Shown: positions 46,577 through 54,370 of the stretch, piece by piece
How the letters are laid out: each line of letters begins with the position of its first letter
How positions within the stretch are numbered: position 1 is the stretch's first letter
NCBI GenBank assembly: GCA_030690365.1
Contig: JAUYGX010000079.1
Location: 26,249-90,248, forward strand
Reading direction: 5' to 3'
Source of the DNA: Bacteroidales bacterium
Lineage (GTDB): Bacteria; Bacteroidota; Bacteroidia; Bacteroidales; F082
Length of the DNA: 64,000 bases
Notes under the pieces: generated by a model
Told to the model about the DNA's origin: nothing
Seen by the model: only the letters and a program-made list of their open reading frames with translations
Databases searched by the model: none
Program-made: the position numbers and the translations under genes

Positions 46577-47920
46577 ATGACTTACGACGAAAGACTACAA
46601 CATGTTTCGGTATTGGGTGCTGCCGGCAAAATGGGAAGTGGTATCCTGCTGCTGACCGCCCTCGAAATGGCCGACCTCAGCCTGAAACCGGAAAACAAAG
46701 ACAAATCCTTTGTTTTAAATGCCATCGACGTGTCACCAGCCGGCTTGTCCGGATTGATGAAATATTTACGTGATCAGGTACGCAAAGCAGCCGAAAAGAA
46801 AACCGTTCTGCTCCGCCAGCTTTATGCCGACCGCGACGACCTGATCGAAAATTATGATATCATCGATGAATATATTTTCGATGTATTGAACATTGTACGA
46901 CCCGTGACCGGTATTGAGGCCGCCTATCAGTCGAACCTGATTTTTGAAGCCGTTAGCGAAAACAAAGACCTGAAGGTAAAACTCCTGTCTGCTATCGACA
47001 AAAACAACCCCAACCAGCCCTGGTATTTTACCAATACCTCGTCGGTGCCCATCAACCTGGTGGAAAAGGAAGCCGGGATAGAAGGCCGTATACTGGGATT
47101 TCACTTCTACAATCCTCCGGCCATTCAACGGTTGGTGGAGCTTATCCTGACCAACAATACCACCCAGGAAGTAGTTGATTTTGCCCATCAATATGCCAAA
47201 AACCTACGCAAAGTGGTGGTGCTTTCCAACGACATTGCCGGTTTTATCGGAAATGGACACTTCATGCGCGATGCCCTGCATGGCATCAAAGAAGCCGAAG
47301 AACTGGCCGCCGAAAATGAATTTCCGCTTTATAAAGCCATTTACATGGTGAATAAAGTGACCCAGGATTACCTGGTGCGCCCAATGGGTATTTTTCAACT
47401 CATTGATTACGTGGGTGTCGATGTGGTTAAGTTTATCCTGAATGTGATGGATCCCTTTGTGGAAGATGAAGATCTGCACAGCGACCTGCTCGACAAACTG
47501 ATGTTACAGGGAGTAACAGGAGGCCAGCTTTCGAGTGGCGCTCAAAAGGATGGGATCTTTAAATACAAAAGCGGACGCATTGTTGCGGTTTGGGATGTGC
47601 ACAAACAGGAATACATGGACCTGGAAATATTCAAGGAAGACTGCGACGAGATGCTGGGCGAACTTCCCGACAGCCAGGTTTTCTGGAAAGACACCCTGCG
47701 CGACAAAAACAAAGACGCCAGACTGGCGACCTTCTTCAATGATCTCAAAGCACTGGACGCTCTGGGAGCAGCCATCGCCATCGATTATGGTTTGCGATCG
47801 AAAGAAATTGGTTTAAAATTGGTTAACGATCAGGTGGCTCACACCCACAACGATGTAAATACCGTGATGCTCACCGGATTTTATCACGCCTATGGACCTA
47901 TAAACGATTTTTTTGATTGA
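46577..47920 (+). CDS. 3-hydroxyacyl-CoA dehydrogenase family protein
   Basis: The 447-residue enzyme would oxidise 3-hydroxyacyl-CoA with NAD. Features are the nucleotide motif LGAAGKMGSG (13-22), SNLIFEAVSENKDLKVKLL, the catalytic-region segment GFHFYNPPAIQRLVEL, and the C-terminal helical half with RPMGIFQLIDYVGVD. It is longer than the 280-310 residues of the simple enzymes and has a C-terminal extension of about 130 residues of unclear role. It follows the crotonase by 41 bp. Confidence 0.9.
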   Translation: MTYDERLQHVSVLGAAGKMGSGILLLTALEMADLSLKPENKDKSFVLNAIDVSPAGLSGLMKYLRDQVRKAAEKKTVLLRQLYADRDDLIENYDIIDEYIFDVLNIVRPVTGIEAAYQSNLIFEAVSENKDLKVKLLSAIDKNNPNQPWYFTNTSSVPINLVEKEAGIEGRILGFHFYNPPAIQRLVELILTNNTTQEVVDFAHQYAKNLRKVVVLSNDIAGFIGNGHFMRDALHGIKEAEELAAENEFPLYKAIYMVNKVTQDYLVRPMGIFQLIDYVGVDVVKFILNVMDPFVEDEDLHSDLLDKLMLQGVTGGQLSSGAQKDGIFKYKSGRIVAVWDVHKQEYMDLEIFKEDCDEMLGELPDSQVFWKDTLRDKNKDARLATFFNDLKALDALGAAIAIDYGLRSKEIGLKLVNDQVAHTHNDVNTVMLTGFYHAYGPINDFFD

Positions 47921-47980
47921 CCGGATCGCTCCGTCAGAAGGATACTTTCGCTTTGAAGCACATTAAAACTTGAGGATAAA

Positions 47981-49228
47981 ATGAAAAAATTAAGAAAAAA
48001 AATATACATGACTGCCGGTTACAACACCACCTCACTGGGAACCGGAAGAAGAGAATTCAACCCCAGGAAACCCCGTCCGGGTTTGGAACATTACATTAAA
48101 GAAGCCGGCAAAGGCGTCCTCGACCAGATCGGGGGTCCCGAACATGTGGATGAAGCCGTTATCGGGAATTTTATGGCTGCCCGTTTCAACAAACAGGCCA
48201 ACCTGCCGGGATTTATTCCTTACATCGACGAAGGTCTGCAATGGAAACCCGCCACCAGCGTTGAAGGTGCCTGTGGTTCTGGTGGACTGGCACTGATGAA
48301 CGGAATTAAAACTGTGCTTTCAGAAACGGCCGATGTGGTACTCGCACTGGGCGTGGAAGTTCAGAACACAGTAAAAGCCATCTATGGAGCCGATATTCTG
48401 GCCGGGGCAGGCTGGTATCAACGCCGCAAGGAAGGCCATGCCTATTTCTTCCCCGGACAGTTCAGCGACCGTGCCGGAGCTTACTACGAAAAATACGATT
48501 ACGACCGCGCCCGCAAAGGCATGGCACGCTGGTATGCGAATGCCATCGAAAATGCACGCCTCGACCCAACCGCTCAGGAATTTCAAAACAACGTGGAAGA
48601 TCCTTATGCCCAGGCTTATGGGATGAAACCCAACGGGAAAAGTTTCGTAGATCACCTCACCATTCTCGACTGCTCCAAGGTTTCGGATGGTGCTTCCGCT
48701 ATTGCGATTTGCTCCGAAGAAGGTCTTGAAAAAATAGGGATCAATAAAAAAGATGCCACTGAGGTGGTTGGATGGGCTCAGGTGATACGCAATATTACCA
48801 ACGATCCCACCAATTTAACCGAACTGGAGACCATCAAAAAAGCTGCACACCAGGCTTTGGAAAGTGCCGGCGTCACAGTCGATCAGCTGGGTACGCTCGA
48901 ATTGCACGACTGCTTCTCCATTGCCGGAATTCTGGTGATCGAGGCTTTGGGACTGGCCAAACCAGGCGAAGGTTGCGACTATGTGGCTGCCGGAAAAACC
49001 GGACGTAAAGGTGAACTTCCAACCAACACCACCGGCGGACTTATCGGATGGGGACATCCCACAGGAGCTACCGGTGTTCATCAGGCGGTAACCATCTGGC
49101 AACAGCTTACCGGAAAAGCCGGAAATGCACAGATCGAAATAAAAGCCGATAAACCTTACGGAATGACCATCAACATGGGTGGTGATGATGTAACGGTAAT
49201 CGCGATCGTGTTTAAAAGAGGAGAGTAA
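47981..49228 (+). CDS. Thiolase family protein, SCP2-like
   Basis: The 415-residue enzyme has the nucleophile Cys98 in GACGSGGLA, a His309-containing ELHDCFS motif typical of SCP2-type thiolases, and His359 in GWGHPTGATG. The Cys normally found in a C-terminal CxG motif is absent; the corresponding stretch reads MTINMGGDD. SCP2-type thiolases use the HDCF Cys instead. It would cleave or form 3-ketoacyl-CoA together with the two upstream enzymes. It ends 6 bp before a strong hairpin. Confidence 0.88.
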   Translation: MKKLRKKIYMTAGYNTTSLGTGRREFNPRKPRPGLEHYIKEAGKGVLDQIGGPEHVDEAVIGNFMAARFNKQANLPGFIPYIDEGLQWKPATSVEGACGSGGLALMNGIKTVLSETADVVLALGVEVQNTVKAIYGADILAGAGWYQRRKEGHAYFFPGQFSDRAGAYYEKYDYDRARKGMARWYANAIENARLDPTAQEFQNNVEDPYAQAYGMKPNGKSFVDHLTILDCSKVSDGASAIAICSEEGLEKIGINKKDATEVVGWAQVIRNITNDPTNLTELETIKKAAHQALESAGVTVDQLGTLELHDCFSIAGILVIEALGLAKPGEGCDYVAAGKTGRKGELPTNTTGGLIGWGHPTGATGVHQAVTIWQQLTGKAGNAQIEIKADKPYGMTINMGGDDVTVIAIVFKRGE

Positions 49229-49233
49229 TAATT

Positions 49234-49268
49234 AACCCTGGCAGGTTTTAAAAAAACCTGCCAGGGTT
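49234..49268. terminator. Bidirectional hairpin between convergent operons
   Basis: AACCCTGGCAGGTTTT (49234-49249) pairs perfectly with AAAACCTGCCAGGGTT (49253-49268) around an AAA loop. It separates the thiolase gene from the ECF-sigma operon that ends at 49276. The 3-prime T tracts are short, but the stem is 16 bp. Confidence 0.7.
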
Positions 49269-49275
49269 TGTAAAA

Positions 49276-49950
49276 TTAAAACCAGCCAAACTTCAGCGAC
49301 AGGTTTAAATTAAAGGAATCAAGGGCATCCTTTGCAATGATTTTTTGCTGTTCTATGTTGTTGTCATCGATGTATTTATAGCGTAAATCAACACCGTTGG
49401 TCAATCGGTATGAACCACCCACAGCTACCCTGAAAAACTTAACAATATTGAATTCAATATCGATTCCCGGTTCAAAAACAAGGAATACATCATTGTCGTA
49501 ATAGTAGTTGTTGTTGTTTTGATAATTGTCCCATTTATCACGGTGCGTGGCGGCTACTCCACCAACACCCAACAATACCGGGAAAGAGATATGTACCGGG
49601 GATTTGGGCATGATAATGGGTTCAAGCAACAACCCGCCATATCCACCAGCCAGTGAATAAGCACCCGGATCGTCGTAGTTATAATTTTTATCAAGACTGT
49701 TAAAGAATCCGCGACCGGCAAGACCCAGGGCAAAACTGTGGTTGGCAATCCAGGCAAACTGTCCGCCTACCAGAATAGCATCCTGCTTGTCGATTTGGGT
49801 ATATCCCACCGAAAAAGCACCGTAGCCACCATGGCTGATATGTCCGTTTTTGTTGGTACGTGAGAATAAGGTTTTCATTTGGTCGTTTTCCTGTGCCTGA
49901 ATCATCCCGACCAGACACATCATCATCAGTAGTAATGCGATTTTTTTCAT
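49276..49950 (-). CDS. Outer-membrane beta-barrel protein
   Basis: The 224-residue protein has a signal peptide (1-19) and alternating-residue strands ending in SLKFGWF, with a terminal aromatic typical of outer-membrane barrels. Segments such as GGYGGLLLEPIIMP and VGGSYRLTNGVDL fit a porin-like small barrel. It is the last gene of the sigma-factor operon. Its precise role is unknown. Confidence 0.75.
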   Translation of the reverse strand: MKKIALLLMMMCLVGMIQAQENDQMKTLFSRTNKNGHISHGGYGAFSVGYTQIDKQDAILVGGQFAWIANHSFALGLAGRGFFNSLDKNYNYDDPGAYSLAGGYGGLLLEPIIMPKSPVHISFPVLLGVGGVAATHRDKWDNYQNNNNYYYDNDVFLVFEPGIDIEFNIVKFFRVAVGGSYRLTNGVDLRYKYIDDNNIEQQKIIAKDALDSFNLNLSLKFGWF

Positions 49951-49961
49951 TTTTATAAATA

Positions 49962-50507
49962 TTAATTGTTTCCGAATTTGTATCTGATTCCGACACCGAA
50001 ATCATAAAAATTAACTTTTATGCTTTTAAAGGATTGCAATTCAACATAAGGTTTAAACTCTGCAAAAAGCGCCAGGGGTGTCCTGATAAAATTGTATTCG
50101 GTACCAAACACGGCATCCAGTCCGAATACAGGCCCGGCCAGTCGTCGTTCTTCCCAATAGTAACCTGAGGAATTACTCCATCGCCTGACGCGGTTGTACC
50201 CGTTTACCCAGCCCACATGACCTCCGCCACCAAAATAAATACGCCATTCCCGGGCCCGTGATGGGATGAGTGGATGATAGGATTCGAGCAATACCACCAA
50301 TTGCATGCCGCCCTGGCGAAATCCAAACATGCCATCGATGGCTACCTTGTTATCTTTAATCACCTTCCCCGAAATTCCCGAAGTATAACCTGATCTTACT
50401 CCTATCTGTCGTTCAAACCCCTGCGACATCAGCGGTGAGATGAAAAAGAGGAGAATAATTGATATAAGTCCTGATTTAATCATTGTTTCTGGTTTTTTAG
50501 TTTCCAT
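49962..50507 (-). CDS. Secreted or outer-membrane protein
   Basis: The 181-residue protein has a signal peptide near residues 10-30 and beta-rich sequence with GVRSGYTSGISGKV and VGIRYKFGNN at the end, again suggesting a small beta-barrel. It overlaps the GIN-domain gene by 11 bp and is 11 bp from the next barrel gene, so all three are translated from one mRNA. Function unknown. Confidence 0.72.
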   Translation of the reverse strand: METKKPETMIKSGLISIILLFFISPLMSQGFERQIGVRSGYTSGISGKVIKDNKVAIDGMFGFRQGGMQLVVLLESYHPLIPSRAREWRIYFGGGGHVGWVNGYNRVRRWSNSSGYYWEERRLAGPVFGLDAVFGTEYNFIRTPLALFAEFKPYVELQSFKSIKVNFYDFGVGIRYKFGNN

Positions 50508-51264
50508 TCACTGTTCCTGAGCCTGTTATGGTGGTATTTACCACTGGAGATCCATGGTAATAAACCGAGCCGCTTCCCGAAATGGTGGCATTAAGCCTCT
50601 CGCTTACCCATAGGTACATGTTGCCTGACCCGCTGATTTTACAATCGCATTCGTTGGCGATCATGGAATAGGAATCGATGTTTCCGGAACCGCTGATCAG
50701 GTGATTGGCATAGGCCGTAGTACCGCCCAGGCGGATGGCTCCCGATCCGCTCAAAGTGGTTTCCACCCGATTGGTGTTGACGAAAAAGTCGATGGTTCCC
50801 GACCCACTTAATACGGCCTTAAAAGTACCTCCGTTGCAATTTCCATTCATCGTTCCCGAACCCGACAGTATGGCTGTAAGGTTCGAATCCGGCATGTCGT
50901 TCACCGTTACCGATCCCGAACCAGACAGGCGTACCGATTGTACGGCAGGCATTCTTACAGTTACCTTGATGGTATACATCGGATCGAGGTTTTCGCGGCT
51001 GTCGATGACCAGCGTATTTCCGTTGACGATGGTTCGCACATAAGGAATCAGATTCGATTCGGCCTCGATGGTGATTTCGTAAACAGTATCGGGGATTACC
51101 GTAACAGCAAAGATTCCTTCGTTGATGACCTCGTTAAACGAGACATTCTGCCTGGTTTCTGTGATCACGTGGCCATTGCCCTCTATCCTTCCCATTTTGC
51201 CGCATGAAGCCAGTGAAAACACAGCCAGCAGGCTTACTATTGTGATTATATTAATACATTTCAT
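50497..51264 (-). CDS. GIN-domain (DUF2807) lipoprotein
   Basis: The 255-residue protein has a lipoprotein signal with the lipobox SLASC near residues 16-20. The rest is a head GIN domain with several LSGSG/ISGSG turns spaced about 20 residues apart, such as VRLSGSGSVTVND and AILSGSGTMNGN, forming a beta-helix. Proteins of this family are probable surface or cell-envelope adhesin heads in Bacteroidota and often sit with ECF sigma or anti-sigma genes, as here. Confidence 0.9.
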   Translation of the reverse strand: MKCINIITIVSLLAVFSLASCGKMGRIEGNGHVITETRQNVSFNEVINEGIFAVTVIPDTVYEITIEAESNLIPYVRTIVNGNTLVIDSRENLDPMYTIKVTVRMPAVQSVRLSGSGSVTVNDMPDSNLTAILSGSGTMNGNCNGGTFKAVLSGSGTIDFFVNTNRVETTLSGSGAIRLGGTTAYANHLISGSGNIDSYSMIANECDCKISGSGNMYLWVSERLNATISGSGSVYYHGSPVVNTTITGSGTVNGN

Positions 51265-51289
51265 GTGTTTGTGAGTTGAAAGTTACGTG

Positions 51290-51305
51290 CCTGCCGAAAG
51301 GCAGG
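51290..51305. repeat. REP-like CCTGCC/GGCAGG hairpin
   Basis: CCTGCC-GAAA-GGCAGG. It begins a dispersed element that continues to about 51450 with aaatcataaatc repeats and a second, decayed palindrome at 51393-51408, also seen near 21490-21560. Confidence 0.6.
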
Positions 51306-51455
51306 AAAGTTTAAAGTTTAAAGTTTAATCAAATCATTACGAATCAGTTTCAATGGTTTTTCCTAAATCAAAAATCATAAATCATAAATCATCCTTCCTA
51401 TCGGCAGGCAAGAAATCCTAAATCTAAAATCTTAAATCATCAATCCTTAAATCGA

Positions 51456-52562
51456 TTATTTCATTTTTAGCGATACCCTACCAGCTTCACAATTCAATTT
51501 CAGCGGAATAGCCTTGTGTTTTTTATCCCCAATGGAGTATTGTACCTGAATCTTTTTATCCCCGGCAGGTTTATCCGGCGTATCAATATTGGTGATTTTT
51601 GCAGAATACAGCACTTCGGTTTTATCGTTCACCGACAGGTCCAAACCATAGGTGTCTTCAGGATTCAGGGTCAGTGCAAGGTCTGTATCATAAGTGGTGA
51701 GGTTAACCATCGACACTTTTTGCCCGATATTTTTTAAATCCATGCTCCCGTAACGGGAATTCAGGCTGATCAACTCGCTAAGGTCATCCACTTCGAGGGT
51801 CGTGAAATAGGTCGTCCCATTGATATTACCCACTTTCCCCAGGTAAAATTTCGATCGTTTTGCATCCAAGGTAAGTCGCCGGATATGGTCAGAATAAATA
51901 CTGGCCGAGCTTGCACTGACCTGGATCTCGCCTGCTTCATCCAGGTGTAACTCGCCGTAGCTCAGGTCGATCTGCCCATTTTTGACAGACTGAACATCCA
52001 AATCACCGAAATTTACCCTGAGCAATATCTCGCCGCTGAGGTCGTGGGCTTTCAGGTTACCGTTGGATAAATCGATGTTGAGATCTCCTGTAAAGTCGGT
52101 CATATAAATGTTGCCATATTTATGCTTTAAGCTGATATGAGCGTTTACAGGCAGGTGGATGGTGTAGTCGATGGAGGTGGTGGTACCGGCCGAAAACAGG
52201 TTGTTGGCGATGTAGTTCACCTCCGACCAAAAGGAACCGCCCTGTTCAAAAACCGTTTGTGCAATGATGTAATAGTCATTGGCTTTGAAGTTAAAGTCGA
52301 TGAAATCGAAGGTTTTATCCAGCTTCGATTGTTTGGTGGATTTTACCAGCAGACGGATATCGAACCGCACAGAATCTTTCTCCCATGGAATCAGGTGAAT
52401 ATCGCCGTACTTATTCGACACCTCTATTTCGGTCGACTCTTTCAGGACGAACGAACGGCTGACAGTTCGCTCCTTTTCTACCGTTTGTGTGGTTCCAACG
52501 AGTGGAAAAATCACCACAATCAGTAGGACCATCAGGTTAAATGGAAACACTTTTATTTTCAT
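51456..52562 (-). CDS. DUF4097-like secreted adhesin-type protein
   Basis: The 368-residue protein has a signal peptide (ending VGTTQ) and repeated short beta strands of the kind seen in DUF4097 proteins, for example EIEVSNKYGDIHLIPW and HKYGNIYMTDFTGDLNID. It overlaps the anti-sigma gene upstream by 26 bp, so translation is coupled. GIN and DUF4097 proteins commonly accompany anti-sigma factors, though their link to the sigma factor is not understood. Confidence 0.82.
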   Translation of the reverse strand: MKIKVFPFNLMVLLIVVIFPLVGTTQTVEKERTVSRSFVLKESTEIEVSNKYGDIHLIPWEKDSVRFDIRLLVKSTKQSKLDKTFDFIDFNFKANDYYIIAQTVFEQGGSFWSEVNYIANNLFSAGTTTSIDYTIHLPVNAHISLKHKYGNIYMTDFTGDLNIDLSNGNLKAHDLSGEILLRVNFGDLDVQSVKNGQIDLSYGELHLDEAGEIQVSASSASIYSDHIRRLTLDAKRSKFYLGKVGNINGTTYFTTLEVDDLSELISLNSRYGSMDLKNIGQKVSMVNLTTYDTDLALTLNPEDTYGLDLSVNDKTEVLYSAKITNIDTPDKPAGDKKIQVQYSIGDKKHKAIPLKLNCEAGRVSLKMK

Positions 52563-53115
52563 GGCGAATGTTATTTTCTTTTTTCTGAACTTGTAGTTGC
52601 ATCAGGGTTTCTTCCAGTATTTGAAGTTTTAAGCGGTAATTCTGAATCATGGCGGCAATCACCTCTTCACTGTCGGTATTGTCGTGCAGGTCGTTCTGTA
52701 GTTCCAAAAACTCCCGATCCAGGTCCTTCATCTCCTGCTGAATTTCGTCCCGTAACATGGGTTTTTCGGCGGCCAGCAGAAACACTTCTTCCGTTTTGGT
52801 GTCGATCAGGCTGGTATAGTAGGCTTTGGATTCCATGAGCTGTGATAGCATTTGCCGATCCTCTTCGGAAGCAGACGATTGAATGGCCGAAATGCCTTTG
52901 GCAGGAGGGTTTATCAGGTCGTGTACATAATACGATCCGATAAAGATGACGATGACAGCCGCTACCCGGTACATCACCCTTTTCCATGAAATATGGCTCC
53001 CGCGTGAAACAGGCTTTGGTGCTGCAATTTTGTTCCACAAGTCCGGAGAAGGTTCAAATTCATCAAACTCTTCCCTGTGGTCGAGGATAAATTTTTCCAG
53101 TTGATCAGTTTTCAT
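52537..53115 (-). CDS. Probable anti-sigma factor
   Basis: The 192-residue protein has a short cytosolic N-terminus with FEPSPDLWNKIA, one membrane helix (about 45-65), and a long periplasmic or coiled C-terminus with DEIQQEMKDLDREFLELQND. It overlaps the sigma gene by 11 bp. Size, single helix and position fit an anti-sigma factor that holds the ECF sigma factor at the membrane, although no canonical ASD zinc motif was seen. Confidence 0.78.
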   Translation of the reverse strand: MKTDQLEKFILDHREEFDEFEPSPDLWNKIAAPKPVSRGSHISWKRVMYRVAAVIVIFIGSYYVHDLINPPAKGISAIQSSASEEDRQMLSQLMESKAYYTSLIDTKTEEVFLLAAEKPMLRDEIQQEMKDLDREFLELQNDLHDNTDSEEVIAAMIQNYRLKLQILEETLMQLQVQKKENNIRHENKSVSI

Positions 53116-53656
53116 ACACTACCTCCTTTAATATTTCGCGGACACGCTGTTTGGCCCGCATATATTGTGATTTTGAGTTCGACTCGCTTACCCCGAGAAT
53201 TTGGGAAATTTCACCGTGGTCCATGCCTTCGAGCAGATATAGCGAAAAGATCATCTTGCTTCCGTTGGGCAATGCTTCCATGGCTTTACGGATCATGGGG
53301 ACACTCACCTCTGGCAACTCATCCTCTTCCTCGGTACGTTGTTGAAACAGGTGCATGTCTTCAAAGTACATGAGGTCGGCTTTTTTTCTTTTTATCTCGT
53401 TAATACAGTGGTTCACAACAATTCTTTTTAACCAGGCCCCGAAGGTGGCTTCATACCTGTAAGATTCCAATCGGCGAAAAGCATCGGTAAACGATTCCTG
53501 CAACATGTCCTCGGCTTCCTCGCGGTTGCCCATCATGCGGTAGCAAATGTTAAACATAGCTTTTGAATAAGCATGGTACAACACATACTGATCGCGTGCG
53601 CTGCCGCGTTTACTCTGCTCTATGACTTCCCTGTGTATTTCAGGCTCCACGTTCAA
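53105..53656 (-). CDS. ECF RNA polymerase sigma factor
   Basis: The 183-residue protein has region 2 with MFNICYRMMGNREEAEDMLQ and ATFGAWLKRIVVNHCINEIK, and region 4 with MDHGEISQILGVSESNSKSQ and YMRAKQRVRE. It lacks region 3 and is the size of an ECF sigma factor. It heads the operon running to 49276, so the envelope proteins there may be its targets or its signal inputs. Confidence 0.93.
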   Translation of the reverse strand: MNVEPEIHREVIEQSKRGSARDQYVLYHAYSKAMFNICYRMMGNREEAEDMLQESFTDAFRRLESYRYEATFGAWLKRIVVNHCINEIKRKKADLMYFEDMHLFQQRTEEEDELPEVSVPMIRKAMEALPNGSKMIFSLYLLEGMDHGEISQILGVSESNSKSQYMRAKQRVREILKEVVYEN

Positions 53657-53752
53657 ATGGCTTTCATTTAAAGTTAAAGACAGGCAAGTGATGCCCGGGT
53701 TGCAATTTTATAAAAATAATATTTTTATGGTTCGGATATGAAGCCAATTCCC

Positions 53753-53794
53753 CCGGATTGAAATCCAGGGTTACGATATCGGTCGTGCCTATCC
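53753..53794. repeat. Dispersed ggttacgatatcggtcgtgc repeat, copy C
   Basis: Contains the same core as copies at 25809 and 45561, followed by the bases ctatccc. Confidence 0.55.
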
Positions 53795-53810
53795 CAATCA
53801 GTCACAAAAC

Positions 53811-53908
53811 CCCAAGCACCACCCTGTCATGTCGAGGGAAGCGCAGCGACGAGACATCCCCCAAGTGCCACCCTGTCATATCGAGGGAAGTGCAACGACG
53901 AGAGATGG
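53811..53908. repeat. Two tandem copies of a 49-bp unit
   Basis: Each copy carries ccaccctgtcat followed by tcgagggaag and cgacgaga with a few substitutions. A related single copy is at 60160-60196, likewise just beyond a cassette terminator. Confidence 0.6.
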
Positions 53909-54047
53909 CTATGTTTCTGTGGGATTCCTGTCCAGCGGTAGGCAGGTCTCCCTACGGTCGAAATGACAGCCTTTGTATTGGGGGGCACCAGATAAATGTG
54001 ATCAGCATTTGCTGGGAATTAATCAAACACCTGGCTGATACACACAA

Positions 54048-54079
54048 AAAAAGCAGGAAACCGGGGTTTCCTGCTTTTT
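54048..54079. terminator. Intrinsic terminator after the tiny protein gene (copy 3)
   Basis: AAAAAGCAGGAAAC (54048-54061) pairs with GTTTCCTGCTTTTT (54066-54079). On the minus strand it gives a 14-bp stem and a T run, 24 bp after the stop at 54104. The hairpin core AAAAAGCAGGA is shared with 60219-60250. Confidence 0.88.
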
Positions 54080-54103
54080 CATATTCTAAACCTGTCAGAA
54101 TAA

Positions 54104-54346
54104 TCAATCTTCCAGTTCTTCCTTTTGATCTGAATAGAGGTGATACAGCTTTTTGCCACCGTAGGCCGCACCCATGGTTAACAAAATAACCAATCCGCTG
54201 CCGATGGGGGCACCGCCACCAATGGGAGTATCGCCACCGGTAGGTCCGCCACCCGGATCTTCGGGACCTCTCATCTGACCGATGGTAAACATGGGGATAA
54301 GCATCAAAGCGCTTATAATCAATGTGGAAACTATTTTCTTTTTCAT
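54104..54346 (-). CDS. Tiny cassette protein (copy 3)
   Basis: The 80-residue protein has a signal peptide (about 1-23, MKKKIVSTLIISALMLIPMF), MRGPEDPGGGPTGGDTPIGG, PIGSG, a hydrophobic stretch, AYGGKKLYHLY and the acidic end KEELED. The mature part differs from copy 4 (60294) at one residue only, while the signal peptides differ more. It starts 25 bp after the stop of the 1507-residue secreted protein and is followed by a terminator. Confidence 0.88.
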   Translation of the reverse strand: MKKKIVSTLIISALMLIPMFTIGQMRGPEDPGGGPTGGDTPIGGGAPIGSGLVILLTMGAAYGGKKLYHLYSDQKEELED

Positions 54347-54370
54347 GTCTTTTGTCTTTTCTGGTTTAAC

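Larger units (their letters stand above)
53657..54103. other. Intergenic repeats before the sigma operon
   Basis: Contains a copy of the dispersed ggttacgatatcggtcgtgc repeat (53753-53794), a 49-bp tandem unit present twice (53811-53859 and 53860-53908) with ccaccctgtcat and tcgagggaag, and the terminator at 54048-54079. No gene was seen. Confidence 0.6.

Noticed and set aside
50497..51264. The repeated SGSG stretches as a recent tandem repeat or assembly artefact
   Set aside because: The repeats are diverged in DNA and regularly spaced, as expected for GIN-domain beta-helix turns.
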